Assembly: GCA_011032825.1 (NCBI GenBank)
Contig: JAADJZ010000017.1
Span: forward strand, 744,001 to 808,000
Length of the DNA: 64,000 bases
Reading direction: 5' to 3'
Source: Massariosphaeria phaeospora
Lineage: Eukaryota; Ascomycota; Dothideomycetes; Pleosporales
Shown here: positions 11,180 through 22,663 of the stretch, in pieces
How the letters are laid out: each line of letters starts with the position of its first letter
How positions within the stretch are numbered: the first letter of the stretch is position 1
Notes under the pieces: generated by a model
The model's input: only the letters and a program-made list of their open reading frames with translations
What the model was told of the DNA's origin: nothing
Database searches by the model: none
Position numbers and translations under genes: made by a program

Positions 11180-11969
11180 TGAAAACACGAAGACCACGTT
11201 GCAAGTTCCTTGCTGGCTGCTTTATAAGGCCACATCGCTCGACCCTCTCAACGCTTGCCATCAGCCAGCATTCTGGGCCGGTGTTATATATCTTGACCTG
11301 GTAACTGGTTGCAGTTAGGAAAGGCGACGGGTCAGCAATGCATCCACAGAGTTAGATGTGGGGCATGTCCTTGCGGCTTCTGGGCGCAGGCTCTGTATAA
11401 TATATATGCCCTGGAAATTAATTTAAAGATTTACCCCAGTGCTTGTCTGGCCTCTTCCTAGCCGGGATGAATTACGCTTAAGTTTTGGAGAATTGGCTAA
11501 TCCAGAAAGAGGAGCTCGAGCGGGAGCGGTCCCCTCCCAACAGCGGGTTTGCGGGGGATAGGCGATCCTTGATTCCACGGGTATGCATCCCTGGCATTGG
11601 GGACGGAATGCCGTCTGATCTTGATAAAATAACGATCGTCCTTGACACTTGGTGGAATGTTTGGCATGGCTTTCAGAAACGCAAGGCCAAAGCCATCGGC
11701 TAGACTGCATGCATGTGCATCCTGCCCAGTTCCGAGCCAAGCCCGCGAGAGAGTGCTTGCGCCCACAGGGCAGTGTCAGCATCTCCCTCCTATTGTATAA
11801 CTCGAGACTACCGGCCTTTCGATTCCCCTCGTCGTCGTTCCCTCATCGCTCCTTTTCCTCGCCTGACCCGATGACAGCCATAACGTAGCACCACCCGCCT
11901 CGTCTCCGCCCCTTTGCACGGCGTGCACGGCGCTCGCACGCGCTCCACACGCGACATCGATCCTCCGCC
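11180..11969. other. Intergenic plus GH47 5' leader
   Basis: This contains the CCT6 3' flank and the promoter/leader of the mannosidase. Pyrimidine-rich sequence at 11789..11870 resembles a fungal transcription start region. A five-codon upstream ORF (ATG ACA GCC ATA ACG TAG) sits at 11871..11888, 82 bp before the main ATG. Confidence 0.5.
11871..11888 (+). promoter_or_regulatory. Candidate five-codon upstream ORF of the GH47 gene
   Basis: It reads ATGACAGCCATAACGTAG. If it lies in the mRNA leader it could lower translation of the mannosidase. The transcription start is unknown, so this is only a candidate. Confidence 0.3.
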
Positions 11970-14900
11970 ATGGTTCGATACCGCAGATATCGAGTGTTTG
12001 TGCTTTTTGCCGTCATCGCTGTGGTTGCGCTATACAGATTTGGCAGTTCCAGCACGCCGTGGACACCACATTCCTCGAGCTCAGAGAAGTCGGCGAGTGA
12101 GGGTAACGATGCGCGGTTGAACTGGCAACCCCGGCCTCAAGTCGCGAAGGAAACGAAGCCATTCACGGTCGACGTGCCCGCTGCAAGGGCCTCTAAGCCC
12201 CTTCAAACGCCTCCGCCTGTCGTGCCGGTCAGCCGTCCAGCAAAGAAATTGCCCACACCCACTGCGTCTTCCACGAAACCTGCCACAAAGCCGACGTCCA
12301 TTGGGGCTGCATATCTCGGGGACAATGGGCCTGCTGGGGATGATCTAGAGGACACAGCGGCGGCTGCCAGTGACCCAACTGTGCATTGGCAGAAGCAGAG
12401 CGAATACTTTCCCGTTCCTTCCAAGTCACTCATTCGCCTGCCGTCTGGGGCGCCCAAATCCCTCCCGAAGATCCAGTTCAAGTTCAAGAAGGAATCGGCA
12501 TCGCAGAAGGCTGACAGAGAGGCCAAGCTACACACCATCAAGGATGTCTTCAAGCGCTCATGGGAGGGGTACAGGGACCGCGCATGGCTTCAGGATGAGC
12601 TTAGTCCCGTTTCCGGAAGGTTCAGGAACCCATTCGCAGGTTGGGGTGCTACTCTGGTGGACAGTCTAGACGCTCTCTGGATCATGGGCTTCAAAGAATA
12701 CTTTGAGGAAGCTGTCAAGGCGGTGGATGAAATCGACTTTACAACAACAACTGCTCGTAATGATATCCCGATGTTTGAGACGACTATCAGATACCTCGGA
12801 GGCTTGATCGCGGCCTACGACCTTAGTGGAAAGAAGTACAAAAGCCTACTAGACAAGGCGGAGGAGCTTGGAGAAATTCTTATTAGCGCATTTGACACGC
12901 CCAACAGAATGCCAAACACATATTATCACTGGAAGCCGTAAGTATTTCCATGACACAGAAATTACAGAGACTAAGAGACCGTTTAGCAACATGGCTTCCA
13001 AGGGCCATCGCGTTAGCAATCGTGTGGTCCTGGCTGAAATTGGGTCCTTGTCCATGGAGTTTACACGGCTTGCGCAGCTTACTGGCGAACACAAATACTA
13101 CGATGCCATTGCGCGGATTACAGATAATTTCGAAGAGTTCCAGAATCAGACCAGATTACCCGGGATGTGGCCAACATATTTGGATGCTTCTGGATGTAAG
13201 CCTGTGAGCTCGCCATTGGACGTTGCGACGCCTCTGCAAGCGCCTTTCGAACCTTCGGAGGATGTTCCCCTAAAGAATAAAGCCGAAGTACCTACTACTA
13301 ATTCCCCCACAGATCTGCTTTCACCAGGAGGCAACAAGTATATACCACTCGACCTGCCCAGTCCCGTTGTGTTCAAACCCGATGGACCAAATCCTACATG
13401 GCAGCCTGCAATGGGGGGATCCGCAGTTTTAGGTGGGCCTGGAAAGGGAACACACATGGGTCGGGGTAAAAGCTCAGCTTTAAAGAGGCGACAGCTTGGT
13501 TTGGATCGTTCGGAGGCTCTACAAGACGACGTATATGTGTCTCAGATTGTAGCCACATCAGCACTTGCACCGTCACATACCGCCAAGGCCGGTCCTACTT
13601 GTGAAGAGCAGGGCTTTGGGGAGACATCCAGCTATGGCCCTGAGGACTACACCCTCGGAGGAATGTCGGACTCCACCTACGAATATCTTCCTAAGGAATT
13701 TCTATTACTTGGCGGCCAAGTCGACAAGTATCGTACGATGTATGAGCTATCTATGGACGTTGTGAAAGAGCATCTGGTATTCCGACCGATGTTGCCAAAC
13801 GAAGATGATATTCTGTTTTCGGGAAAGCTGACCATCCCGGGGGCCAATGCAAAATCGAAAAACGGAGTTTTGGAAGGAGAGAACGCACATCTTAGTTGCT
13901 TTGCCGGTGGCATGCTAGCTATGGGAGCTAAGCTGTTCGATCGCCCGGAGGATTTAGAAGTGGCGAAGAAGTTGACAGAGGGTTGTGTCTGGGCATATCA
14001 AATGACCTCTACGGGAATCATGCCCGAAGCTTTCGACGTATTTCCTTGCGCAAGCACGGTAGACTGTGCTTGGAACGAGACGAAATATTACCAGATTCTG
14101 GACCCCAACGCCTCGGATCGTATCGATGCCTACAAACAACAGATGGAGGTTTACAAGCAGCAGGTGGCATCGATGTCCGCGTCGTACGAGGCGGCACTAG
14201 CGGCCATGACTCCAGTCGATACACATACAGCCATAGGCGGCTTTGCAGCCTTGCCTACCCCGACCGTACTGGCCCACACGTTGGATAAGCGACAACTGGC
14301 AGATCTAGAGGATGACACACCGGATCCAGAGGATGACACACCAGATCCTGAAGCTTCTCCATTCGTTGCGGACGACCGGAATTCGGTCATGGGTGGTGAA
14401 TCAGAGGAAGGAGAGGGCCCTCCAGCGCAGAGCAAGACAGTTTCCGCTGCAATTCCTCAGGTGTCCGAAGATCGAGACTCAGTCATGGGGGGTGAATCAG
14501 AGGAAGGAGAAGGGCCTCCGTCACCACTAAAGAAGCAGAGCTCCTCCACAGTTAATCACGTATCCACGAGCAAGACAATTTCCGCTGCCACTCCCCTAGT
14601 ATCTGAAGATCGAGAATCAGTCATGGGAGGCGAGTCAGAGGAGGGAGAAGGCCCTCCATTGGCACAAAAGAAATTAAACACCGCTCCCGTTCATCACTCA
14701 ACCGAAGACCGAGAATCCGTCATGGGAGGCGAATCTGAGGAGGGAGAAGGTCCTCCGACCAAAGTGCAACCCACTGGTGCAAACATTGCGTTCAGTCCTG
14801 TCTTACCCAATTACTCCAGCATCTACTCTCCCAAACCACCACTCTCTCATTCAGAGTATGTTAAGAACAAAATCCAAGAAGAGCGTCTCCCACTAGGTGT

Positions 14901-15291
14901 CACGCAAATCCAAGCCCGGAGCTACATTCTCCGGTAAGTCCATCCCTATTCCCACCACGCACCTGACCCCCCAATCTAACCTCCCCTCCTCCACAGTCCC
15001 GAAGCCATCGAATCCGTCTGGTATATGTACCGCATCACGGGCGACGCGCACTGGCGCGAAGCCGGCTGGCGCATGTTCGAAGCCGTCAACGCGCACACGA
15101 CGGCCAAATACGGCAACTCGGCCATCGACGACGTGACGAAGACGAAGCCCGAGCTGCAGGACGAGATGGAGAGTTTCTGGCTCGCCGAGACGCTCAAGTA
15201 CTTCTACTTGTTGTTTACCGAGGAGGATGTCGTGAGTCTGGATGACTGGGTGTTGAATACCGAGGCGCATCCTTTTAGGCGGCCAAAATAG
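11970..15291 (+). CDS. GH47 alpha-1,2-mannosidase, membrane-anchored, with large insertions
   Basis: Predicted 1069 aa; exons 11970..12937, 12987..14933 and 14997..15291. GH47 enzymes trim alpha-1,2-mannose from N-glycans in the ER/Golgi. A short basic N terminus is followed by a transmembrane anchor at about residues 7-23 ([14 protein letters not shown]), so a type II protein. Catalytic-domain blocks are clear: [85 protein letters not shown] and the terminal VLNTEAHPF. The family is usually 500-650 aa. The excess comes from a stem region and two insertions: about residues 395-525, and about 705-955, which carries an acidic repeat. Which paralog it is (ER type, Golgi type or Mnl/EDEM-like) cannot be settled by eye. 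Confidence 0.9.
14371..14757 (+). repeat. Intragenic repeat coding four acidic 18-mers in GH47
   Basis: Four copies of a unit close to [18 protein letters not shown] are separated by variable spacers of about 10-25 residues, with a preceding DDTPDPE doublet. They lie inside the second insertion and would form a disordered acidic loop leaving the catalytic barrel (inference). Confidence 0.85.
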
Positions 15292-15822
15292 AGGCGGGGT
15301 GAGCTGTTTGCATGGGCGTTTGAGGTGCAGGGTGTTTTTTTTTTGGATACGGGTTTTGAGCTCCAGTTTCATGGCGAGGGTTTCGAACCGCCTTTCTTTG
15401 CTGCGCCTGGGTTGGTGACAGCGTTATTTCTGGGGGTGGTGCGACGCGTTTGGTGGGCGAAGCCATTGCTCGTACTATGTTGTTTGCATGAGGCGTCTAC
15501 TACGGAACATCGCGGATAGCATTTTCAACGGAGTTGTTTTTGCTGTTAGTCTTGTTTCCGCTGTTAAAAATGTATTAATAGCGCGGCTGGATTGTTTTGC
15601 TATCGAGAGGTCGTGTTGAAGGCCTCTCCACGGCGTGGGTAGAGTGACAGGGCAACGCAACTAGCTGTGTGGGAGCAATCTGTCCGAATCATGTCGTGTT
15701 GTTATTGTTGCTGCTGCGCACATAGGTGACTAGGCGTACACGAGTTTCACTATAGAATACCTACCCTGAGTCCCCAATGCCCACTGCCGGGCAGACTTCA
15801 TTGTCGATGAAGTAAATAGGTG

Positions 15823-15918
15823 ATCCTATTGACAGCCTACGAGTTTCTAGCAACTAGTAGATAGTCTACCTCTATCCTTACAAAGCCCTATTGTATCTAG
15901 TATACTAGGTAATGTCTA
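15823..15918 (+). repeat. 96-bp dispersed repeat, copy 1
   Basis: The same 96-bp length recurs at 25324..25419 (direct) and 37054..37149 (inverted), with a partial copy near 24411..24456. The most conserved part is ACAAAGCCCTATTGTATCTA followed by the palindrome CTAGTATACTAG and GTAATGTCTA. It starts at ATCCT with GACAG close by. No coding capacity. It lies in the GH47 3' flank. Confidence 0.8.
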
Positions 15919-16080
15919 AATAGATAGTAAGAGGGGAGCCTTACCCAGATACGCATGCATTGGAAACGAATTATGCCAGCGGTGCCTCTCAAAATTCAAT
16001 GGACCACTCCACTGCGTGTAGCGTCTGTTCTCACCCGCTTGCGAACAGTGCCGATTGGTTTGTCTACAGCCCCTCCGTGA

Positions 16081-16581
16081 CGCATAAAATCAGCGATCCC
16101 GAACTCTAACCCCAAGGACGAGGATTCTGAAATTGACGAAGCCGCTGAGCTGCAAGCTATCGCAGCCAAACAACAAGAGGCGGAAGACGTGACTCGCCAA
16201 TTCTTCGCCCTGGCTCGACAGGCTCCCGATCTCGCCCTTGCCATCACCGTCGAGCCCCGCCAAGAAGCCGACAACGCCGCCAACCTAGACAGAGAAGAAG
16301 TCGAATGGCACTCTTTGTTTCACCCAAACGGCAACAACACCGGGCCAGTCTCAAACAACCCACCGCTGCCAGAGCTACACGTGTCCAGCGCCAAAGCTGG
16401 TTACTCGATATACGCCGACTACCTCGGATCTTATGAGTGTTCGGTTTTGTGTGTTTGGAGAGAGTTTGGGATCCTTGATTGTGTAAACGCAGGAGAACCT
16501 GTCGCGATGTCCCCGTGGGCGCTAGTCCCGATTGGTACTAGCGCCGTTACTTCCGGCCCGAGGGGCTCGGCAACCCTCTAA
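16081..16581 (+). pseudogene. Coding-like fragment of unknown origin
   Basis: The frame is open from just after a TGA at 16078 to a stop at 16579..16581. It starts with an acidic helix-forming stretch (DEDSEIDEAAELQAIAAKQQ), continues FFALARQAPDLALAIT, and ends Gly/Ser-rich. There is no ATG and no clear upstream exon, so it looks like a remnant or a missed 3' exon. The surrounding sequence is repeat-like. I do not recognise a domain. Confidence 0.35.
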
Positions 16582-17029
16582 GTTCATATCATAGAGCCTC
16601 TCTACCTTTACATTTTCGTAATACAACCTACATTCTTTACAGCATTTAGGTACTCCTTTACAAACGCAAGCCTCTGCGCAAATGTAGAAGCACCTCTAGA
16701 GGTGCTTTTGTAAACACCTACCTTTGCAACCTCTATACCTGCCCCCTATACCTGCCCCCTATCTACTCTATACGTTATAGCTAAGCCTCCACTTCTACAA
16801 ACGCAAACACAGCTCTAACCGAAACTGAACAGCGCCTTAGTAAGCCGCGTTTGCGCTACAGATGCGCTAAAAGCTCCTATACCTTACATATCTGGTGCTA
16901 CGCAAAGGCAGCTCAAAGCCGAAACCGAACAGGCCCTGATGAGTCAGTGAGTCGTTGACAACATGCTTCTAGGAGACAAGCTACCGGGCCTCCGGGTGCT
17001 CTCAGCGGGTGGAGCATAGAACAACTCCA
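16582..17029. other. Low-complexity, palindrome-bearing non-coding stretch
   Basis: The stretch is CT-rich with near-repeats (CCCCCTATACCTG twice; CCGAAACTGAACAG and CCGAAACCGAACAG about 90 bp apart) and a perfect 20-bp palindrome, AAGCACCTCTAGAGGTGCTT, at 16688..16707. It resembles a worn non-autonomous element, but no terminal repeats were found. Confidence 0.4.
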
Positions 17030-17741
17030 AAAAACTATGTCGCAATATCCTTTTCCCAATCGACACTCGACTGATACACTGTCTGGTCCGGGGCGATCTC
17101 TCGCGACAATACAGAACCAACGCCGACGTCAAGCGAGTCATGGACACGCTGTGGGCAAGCCAGACTCCGCCAGTGGGCAACAAAGCGGGACCGGTTCAAC
17201 CTTCTATCTACATACAATACTTGGTGGACCGAGAAGGTTGGGGTTTGACTGCAGGTCAGCGGGAAGCCCTCACGCAACGCCTGTGAGAGTATTGCTCGGA
17301 CAGCACCCCCGAGTACGCTCTACGGGCTGATCAATTCAGCGACCCGGTATCATGACCGCCGGCCGTTCAAACCAGGGCTGTCGCAAGTACTTCAATAAGA
17401 ACCCGGCAGCGAAGCCGCTGGCGAACCGGGTAGGCTATGTGCTCGCCTTCAACGACGCGCTCGACCGTCACACAATTCGACATGGCGACTTCGCCAGGCA
17501 CTTCTCCCTACGGGAAGTCGGATACTCTAACCGCTCGCACAGCCGCCTACAGGAACATCGCTGTCATGACAGCTCCAATCCACTGATGAACCTCATCGAC
17601 GCCATCTGCGCGGTCGAATTCCCGGATACATTCCACCTGGATCAGTACGTTATCGCTTGGATGTTTGCCCCGGCGCAAGCTCCGCTGAGTGAGATCTTAT
17701 CAACCCGTCTAGCGGATGGTGAATACAATAGGGCTTTGTAA
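17030..17741 (+). pseudogene. Decayed gene in two frames, with an in-frame stop
   Basis: One frame reads LFPIDTRLIHCLVRGDLSRQ, then VKRVMDTLWASQTPPVGNKA and GWGLTAGQREALTQRL. It meets TGA at 17284..17286 and continues protein-like (EYCSDSTPEYALRADQFSD) to 17353. A second frame at 17352..17741 carries ANRVGYVLAFNDALDRHTIR and FPDTFHLDQYVIAWMFAP. The parts read like one broken gene, with TGA possibly from CGA and one frameshift near 17350. No ATG or family is recognised. It ends just before a run of nine A residues. Confidence 0.4.
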
Positions 17742-18406
17742 AAAAAAAGCAGTAACCTATTACCCTATTGCTAAAAGCTTTTACAAGTCGAGGATTGCTC
17801 AATAACGTTTATCTTACCATATAGTCTTGCTTATATTGGATTTCTCCTGCGAGGGGCTTCCTGCGCCTGGCTGGCGGAGGACAACGGGAGTTAACACGAG
17901 ATAGCGCATGGTACGCATTTTGCCCTGTTTTCTTATGCTTAGCTACCATCGCATAATGAAAGCTGCCTAAGGTGCTATACAGCAAACCTGCGCTATTATG
18001 TGCCTAGAAGCCCCCTTAGTAGGAGAAATCTGGTATAGGTCAGATTATGCGGTAATTGGTGATGAGTATTTCTAGGTAAGCAGGACAGGACATCTAGCTT
18101 ATTCTGGTACAGTTGCTACGTATAAATAACCGTTCAACTTCCATCCATCTTCATGCATTTTTTCTGCTGTCGATCAAATCGATCGACTCCGTGTTCCTTC
18201 AACAGCTCTTCAGATGTCTCCAAAGTTTATCCTCTTGCGTATGAGAGGAGACAGTCCGTATAACATTCCCATCCTCTTCCCAAGATAAAAGGTTTTCGCG
18301 AGCACCGCCCCGGAGAATCGGAAAGCGCGCACCATCAATACACTCATAGACTATCTTAACAACTGTGCGTACAGACTTTTCAGTGCAACCCAACCTGCAA
18401 AACAAA
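17742..18406. other. Intergenic, upstream of BTB gene 1
   Basis: No gene seen. It begins with the A-run at 17742 and contains the promoter/leader of the BTB gene at 18407. Confidence 0.5.
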
Positions 18407-19268
18407 ATGCAGCTCCGCCCTCGCCCTCGACCTCGACACCGCTCCGAGCGTACTCTAACGTAAGTTTACCCTTGCATCCAACTACGCATACTTGACTAAC
18501 TTATGCCATCAGAGACAGCGGTATCGACCCAACAATCAACATTGTTGTAGGATCCAAGAAGACCTTCCAAGTGCATAAACATGTCTTAAAGAGCTCGCCC
18601 TTCCTCAACAACATCGCCAAGTCTGAAATTGAAGCTATGGGGCTCCCAGAAGAAAAACCCCGCATCTTCGAGCTATATCTTCATTGGCTTTACTCCAAGA
18701 ACCTGCACGCAAAATCGTCAAATCCCGTCGTTCTCGGAAACCTCGCCAAAGCGTACGTTTTGGGAGAGGCGCTGTCGGATGCCGACTTTCAGCGTGCTGT
18801 CATGAATGCAATCATCCTCAACTGCGAATACAACAACAGCATCCCTAGCCTGGCTATCGTTAATCTAATCTACAGAGGCACGACTGCAAGCTCTCCTGCA
18901 CGACGCCTGATGATAGACTTCTTCCGCTGGGTAGCTGCACCGTGGTGGCGTAGGGTACATCTCGTTCATCCCGACTTCGTCCACGATATGATGACGGAAG
19001 TTTTGCGGAGAAACCCCGAATCAACCGAACAGAGGAAATCAAGTTGCGTTGGGCAAGGAGGCAGGATGTATACTGGGATCAGAAGAAGCGGGATGAATCT
19101 TCTAACGAAGAGGAAGATTCTGATGATCTGGAGTATGCTTCTGACGACCTAGAAGACGATGCCTCTGTCAAATTAGAAGACGATGCATCTGACAATCTGG
19201 AGGACGCTTCCGACGATCTACATGCCGGAACCCTGGACAAACCCGGAGCTGTCAAATCCGAAGAATGA
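18407..19268 (+). pseudogene. BTB/POZ protein 1, frameshifted near its C terminus
   Basis: Exon 1 is 18407..18459 (MQLRPRPRPRHRSERTLT) and exon 2 starts at 18513. BTB proteins act as dimerising adaptors, often for cullin-3 E3 ligases. The fold is visible as INIVVGSKKTFQVHKHVLKS, FLNNIAKSEIE and PEEKPRIFELYLHWLYS, followed by a YVLGEALSDADFQ helix shared with the other BTB genes here. Reading in frame stops at 19150..19152, but from about 19025 a different frame is clearly coding: EEIKLRWARRQDVYWDQKKR, then an acidic tail of DLEDDA-type repeats ending at 19268. The switch lies at a CCCC run near 19014; one missing base there would explain it. It could be a real frameshift or an assembly error. 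Confidence 0.65.
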
Positions 19269-19738
19269 GTCTATCGTTGCAATCTTCTCTCTGTGCCTTC
19301 AGAAGGTCATAAATTACAACTCAGTCCTTGAAGGGGAAATATGCCCTGCTGCCATGCAATCGACTACGCTGCGTAGGATGGAGGAGTATTCGGGAGTCAT
19401 AGCTGCGCTGGGAAATTCCGGAAGCCGACAATCCTAATGGCATAAGACACCTGGACACCCTTGGAACATTCAGATGACGATAATATTTCCAGATTCATTG
19501 TAGCTGCCATACTATGTAATGTCTAAAGAGAGCTGGGGAGCATCAGTGGTACTGAAACGAAGGGGCGTTCCAGGAGGCTTAGGATTATCTTCGTCTGCGG
19601 CTGTTGCGCTCCCGTCCCTTTTACTCGAACTTAACGTCAATTCTCATATCTACAAATTCTCCATTAGAACTAGGGCTCACGCACAACTTCTGGACACCTT
19701 GAGGTGCGACACATAACCCACAAGCTCATCACGGTAAT

Positions 19739-21229
19739 ATGAAACAGGAAACTTGTGGTGGTGGCAGACTGTAAAAGAGTGCCGTCTGGTCAAGAGCAAC
19801 ACTGTGCTTGAGAATGCCGACAAGGCCCACGACGCCAATCAGGGCAGACATCTGCGAATGCTGAGTGGGCAAAAACGACAGGCGACATAGAGTAGGTAGT
19901 TATCGTTCAAATAAGCGGCGACAACCCGTTTCGAGACTCCGCACAAACTGAAGAGCGGAAAGCATCTGACGGACCCGGGATACCCTACCGAATCATTGGA
20001 AGATACTATCGATGCCGGAAGTGGTTCCTTAAGCAAAGCCGGCCAAGCGGCTATAACTGAGCTAAGGCCTTGCTTCGAAGAGATACTAGAGTCGCTGGAC
20101 AAAGATGAGGTCAAAGCCCTCTCGAAGTCTATGCTCGATGTTATTGGGCACAACAAGGAGCAGCTCTGGAATCCCGAAGCGAGCCCCCGCCGCGACGACC
20201 TGTCCATGAGCTATAAGGACTGGAAAGAAGTTCAGAACCGGGCGAGAAAGGGCCGAGGCGTCCAATGGAAGAAACTGAATAAATGGCTCCATAAAGCCAA
20301 CATCATATACTACCCCAAGGCCGATGCCAATCGAACGTACAGCAACAGCAACAGCAAGGCAAATGAGGAGTTGAATGCAGATATTCCGGTGGTTCAAGGA
20401 GATCTGGTGAACCAAGGGGGTGAATCAGACGAAGAGGAGGCCAATCAGGACATCGCGCTCCTCATGGCCAAAGTTTATGCGCTGGAGGACACGGTGGTCC
20501 GTCTGTACGCGCTGGGAGTTCGAATGGCGACTGCTTCCTCCAAGGCATACATCGGCCAGGTCGACGTCCAATACAAGATGGGCGAGGAATTGGCGAAGAC
20601 CAAGCGGAAGAAGGCGCCGGACGCGCTAGCCCCTTACAAAGACAAGAGCGAACAGTTCAGCCAGGCAATTGACCGGTACCAAAGCGAGTTCATTGCTGAG
20701 CTCGACAAGGCAGTCGGAGAAATCAGGGACGGGGCCTATGACGTCGATGAGACCAAGCAAGTGGTCTCAGAAGACGCAGATCAGGCAGACGAGATTCTTC
20801 ATACACATGTGCCTGGGTTGGCCTCGCCCAACGGTGTCTTCAACGACGAAGAAGCCACCTACGGCATCGAGCCAGAGACGGAATCAGGTCAGTGGAGGCG
20901 ATTCAGAACAGCCCACATGGAGCGGTTCAACGAAAAGACTTGGGCTTGACAACTCCGTGACTGGAGTTCAGAACGGGCCAAGACGGACCCACCATCGCAA
21001 CCCCCCGCCTCGACGAGCAGCTCATCCAGCGACCAGAGCTCCACTGAGACGTCCTCCAGCGACGACGATATCCCAATCGTCCAGAACACTAAGAAGCAAT
21101 CTCACCTGCCCGACCACGGTGTCGCTAGCCTCAAACCAGCCAAACGTACGCGCGAAGACACGACCGAGGCGATCAAAAAGAAGCGAAAGACTGGTGGGAG
21201 AAACTATACACGACGTCGCTTACGATATT
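19739..21229 (+). pseudogene. Decayed hypothetical gene with in-frame TGA and partial duplication
   Basis: Not recognised. Fragments in order: 19739..19890 (NLWWWQTVKECRLVKSNTVL); then 19913..20949, about 345 codons without an ATG, including SLSKAGQAAITELRPCFEEI, SYKDWKEVQNRARKGRGVQW and a long helical part; then TGA at 20947..20949. The same frame continues for 93 codons: QLRDWSSERAKTDPPSQPPA, a Ser/Asp-rich stretch, and a basic KRTREDTTEAIKKKRK signal. An open frame either side of one TGA suggests CGA-to-TGA mutation. The segment coding AYDVDETK to FNEKTWA recurs in degraded form downstream. Confidence 0.5.
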
Positions 21230-21420
21230 GAAGAGGCGAAGTGCAGCACCAAGGATGAGGAGGAGGGGACCGAATGAAAGGGCGTCCCTAACGACAGACC
21301 CACGACGTTTGGCATAGTACCAGAGACGCAGTCTGAAAAATAGCATCAGTTTCAAGTGTCGCATATAGAACGCCACAAGCAGCAGAGGTGGGCGAGGTGT
21401 TTACGTAACTGGCAGTGAGA
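21190..21420 (+). repeat. Degenerate second copy of the 20.72-20.99 kb segment
   Basis: Translated similarity is clear: VGEIRDGAYDVDETK (first) against VGETIHDVAYDIEEAK (second), and GVFNDEEATYGIEPETES against GVPNDRPTTFGIVPETQS. The second copy has a frame change and a TAG where the first has TGG (Trp). It is therefore an old tandem duplication that decayed. Confidence 0.65.
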
Positions 21421-21754
21421 TCGACACCAGCTCTTCCAGAGACAGCAGTCCCTCAAGCTACAGTGCGACAGGCCATTTTCAGGATCCGCCATCACGTCTA
21501 GAGCTAACAGGCACTTCGGATATTGTGTAAAACTTCAACGTTTGCTGAAAGCTACCAGGTAGATTTGCCCAGAACTCCAATCCAACTCCTGTCATCGTTC
21601 TATTCAGTCCTACTATCGCAAGACGGTACGGTATCCTGCTTGAAGACCTGTGTTATCGCTACAGTACAGTACAATAGCGACCCTCTCGTTCTCTAGAGTG
21701 CAGTAAACTATCCCAGATCCCCTAAACAGCTGCAGTGCGGGAGTGTGAGATGAT

Positions 21755-22663
21755 TCAGGGAAGCACCTCAAAGACCACTTTCTTCCACCCCTTGTTTTTC
21801 GCTTGTTCCTGCCCTTCATCGTTTTTTCCCAAGTAATTCTCGACCTGCCAGCTTTGGCGCATTTGATCCAAGTGGCTACTATATGCATCTCTCCTTTTCA
21901 TTATAAGGGCTGTGGTGACCCGGCCAACATAATCCAGCGGTAGTTTTCGAAAACATTCCAGGAGATTATTGCATTCGGCGTCAGCTTCAGCACCAGAGTT
22001 GTCCATGTTGAAAAACACAAAGATTTGTATAAGCAGTGCGCGGACGGGACCGTCGAAGGCAGCAACCTCCCAGATCTGGGAAATCATGCAGCACAGCTCG
22101 GAACTTGGGCGTTTGCCGCTTAGTATAACAGAGCGTGAGACCTCCTCGAAGATTGCTTTGACGACCATGTTTCTAGCATCGCGGTCTAGAAACTTCTGCG
22201 CGAGAGCAAAGAGGCGGCCATAAATGGTAAAGCAGGATGGATCGAAGGTCGTGTCTTCAGGATGGTTGACGTGCCCAGCCTACGACATGTAAGCATTGGT
22301 TTTTCTTTCCGTGCGGTCAACCTACATAGAGCGACTGAAGGTATCGCTCAAACACCTTTGGATCTTCTTCAGGTAGCTTGACAATCTTGTCCTCGGACTC
22401 TTTCCATTTGCCGTTCATGCAGGTGCGGAAGAACTCTGAGCGAGAGCAGATAAGGTCCTTGTGAACGGCAAACTTTTGCTCGTTCGCATCCTCGCCGACA
22501 ATCACCGTGATCATTGTGTATCCGAGTTTACTTTGGTGGTGATAATTAGCAGGTGTTCTGACGTCAGATAAGGTAGCTTTCCAGCGCATGCCGGAAAGAT
22601 CATGCTTGCGGGCTCCGAGCTTCTTGTGTGCACTCACCTCGGGAAGTACTTGTTGGCTGCCAT
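21755..22663 (-). CDS. BTB/POZ protein 2
   Basis: Predicted 251 aa: exons 22663..22638, 22530..22326 and 22279..21755; all phases agree. The start MAANKYFP splices to SKLGYTMITVIVGEDANEQK. BTB core features: KFAVHKDLICSRSEFFRTCM, NGKWKESEDKIVKLPEEDPK, VFERYLQSLY. The rest is an alpha-helical tail with ALAQKFLDRDARNMVVKAIF. Probably a fungal BTB adaptor without BACK/Kelch domains; its partner is unknown. Codon phase and splice sites look intact, unlike two of its neighbours. Confidence 0.8.
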
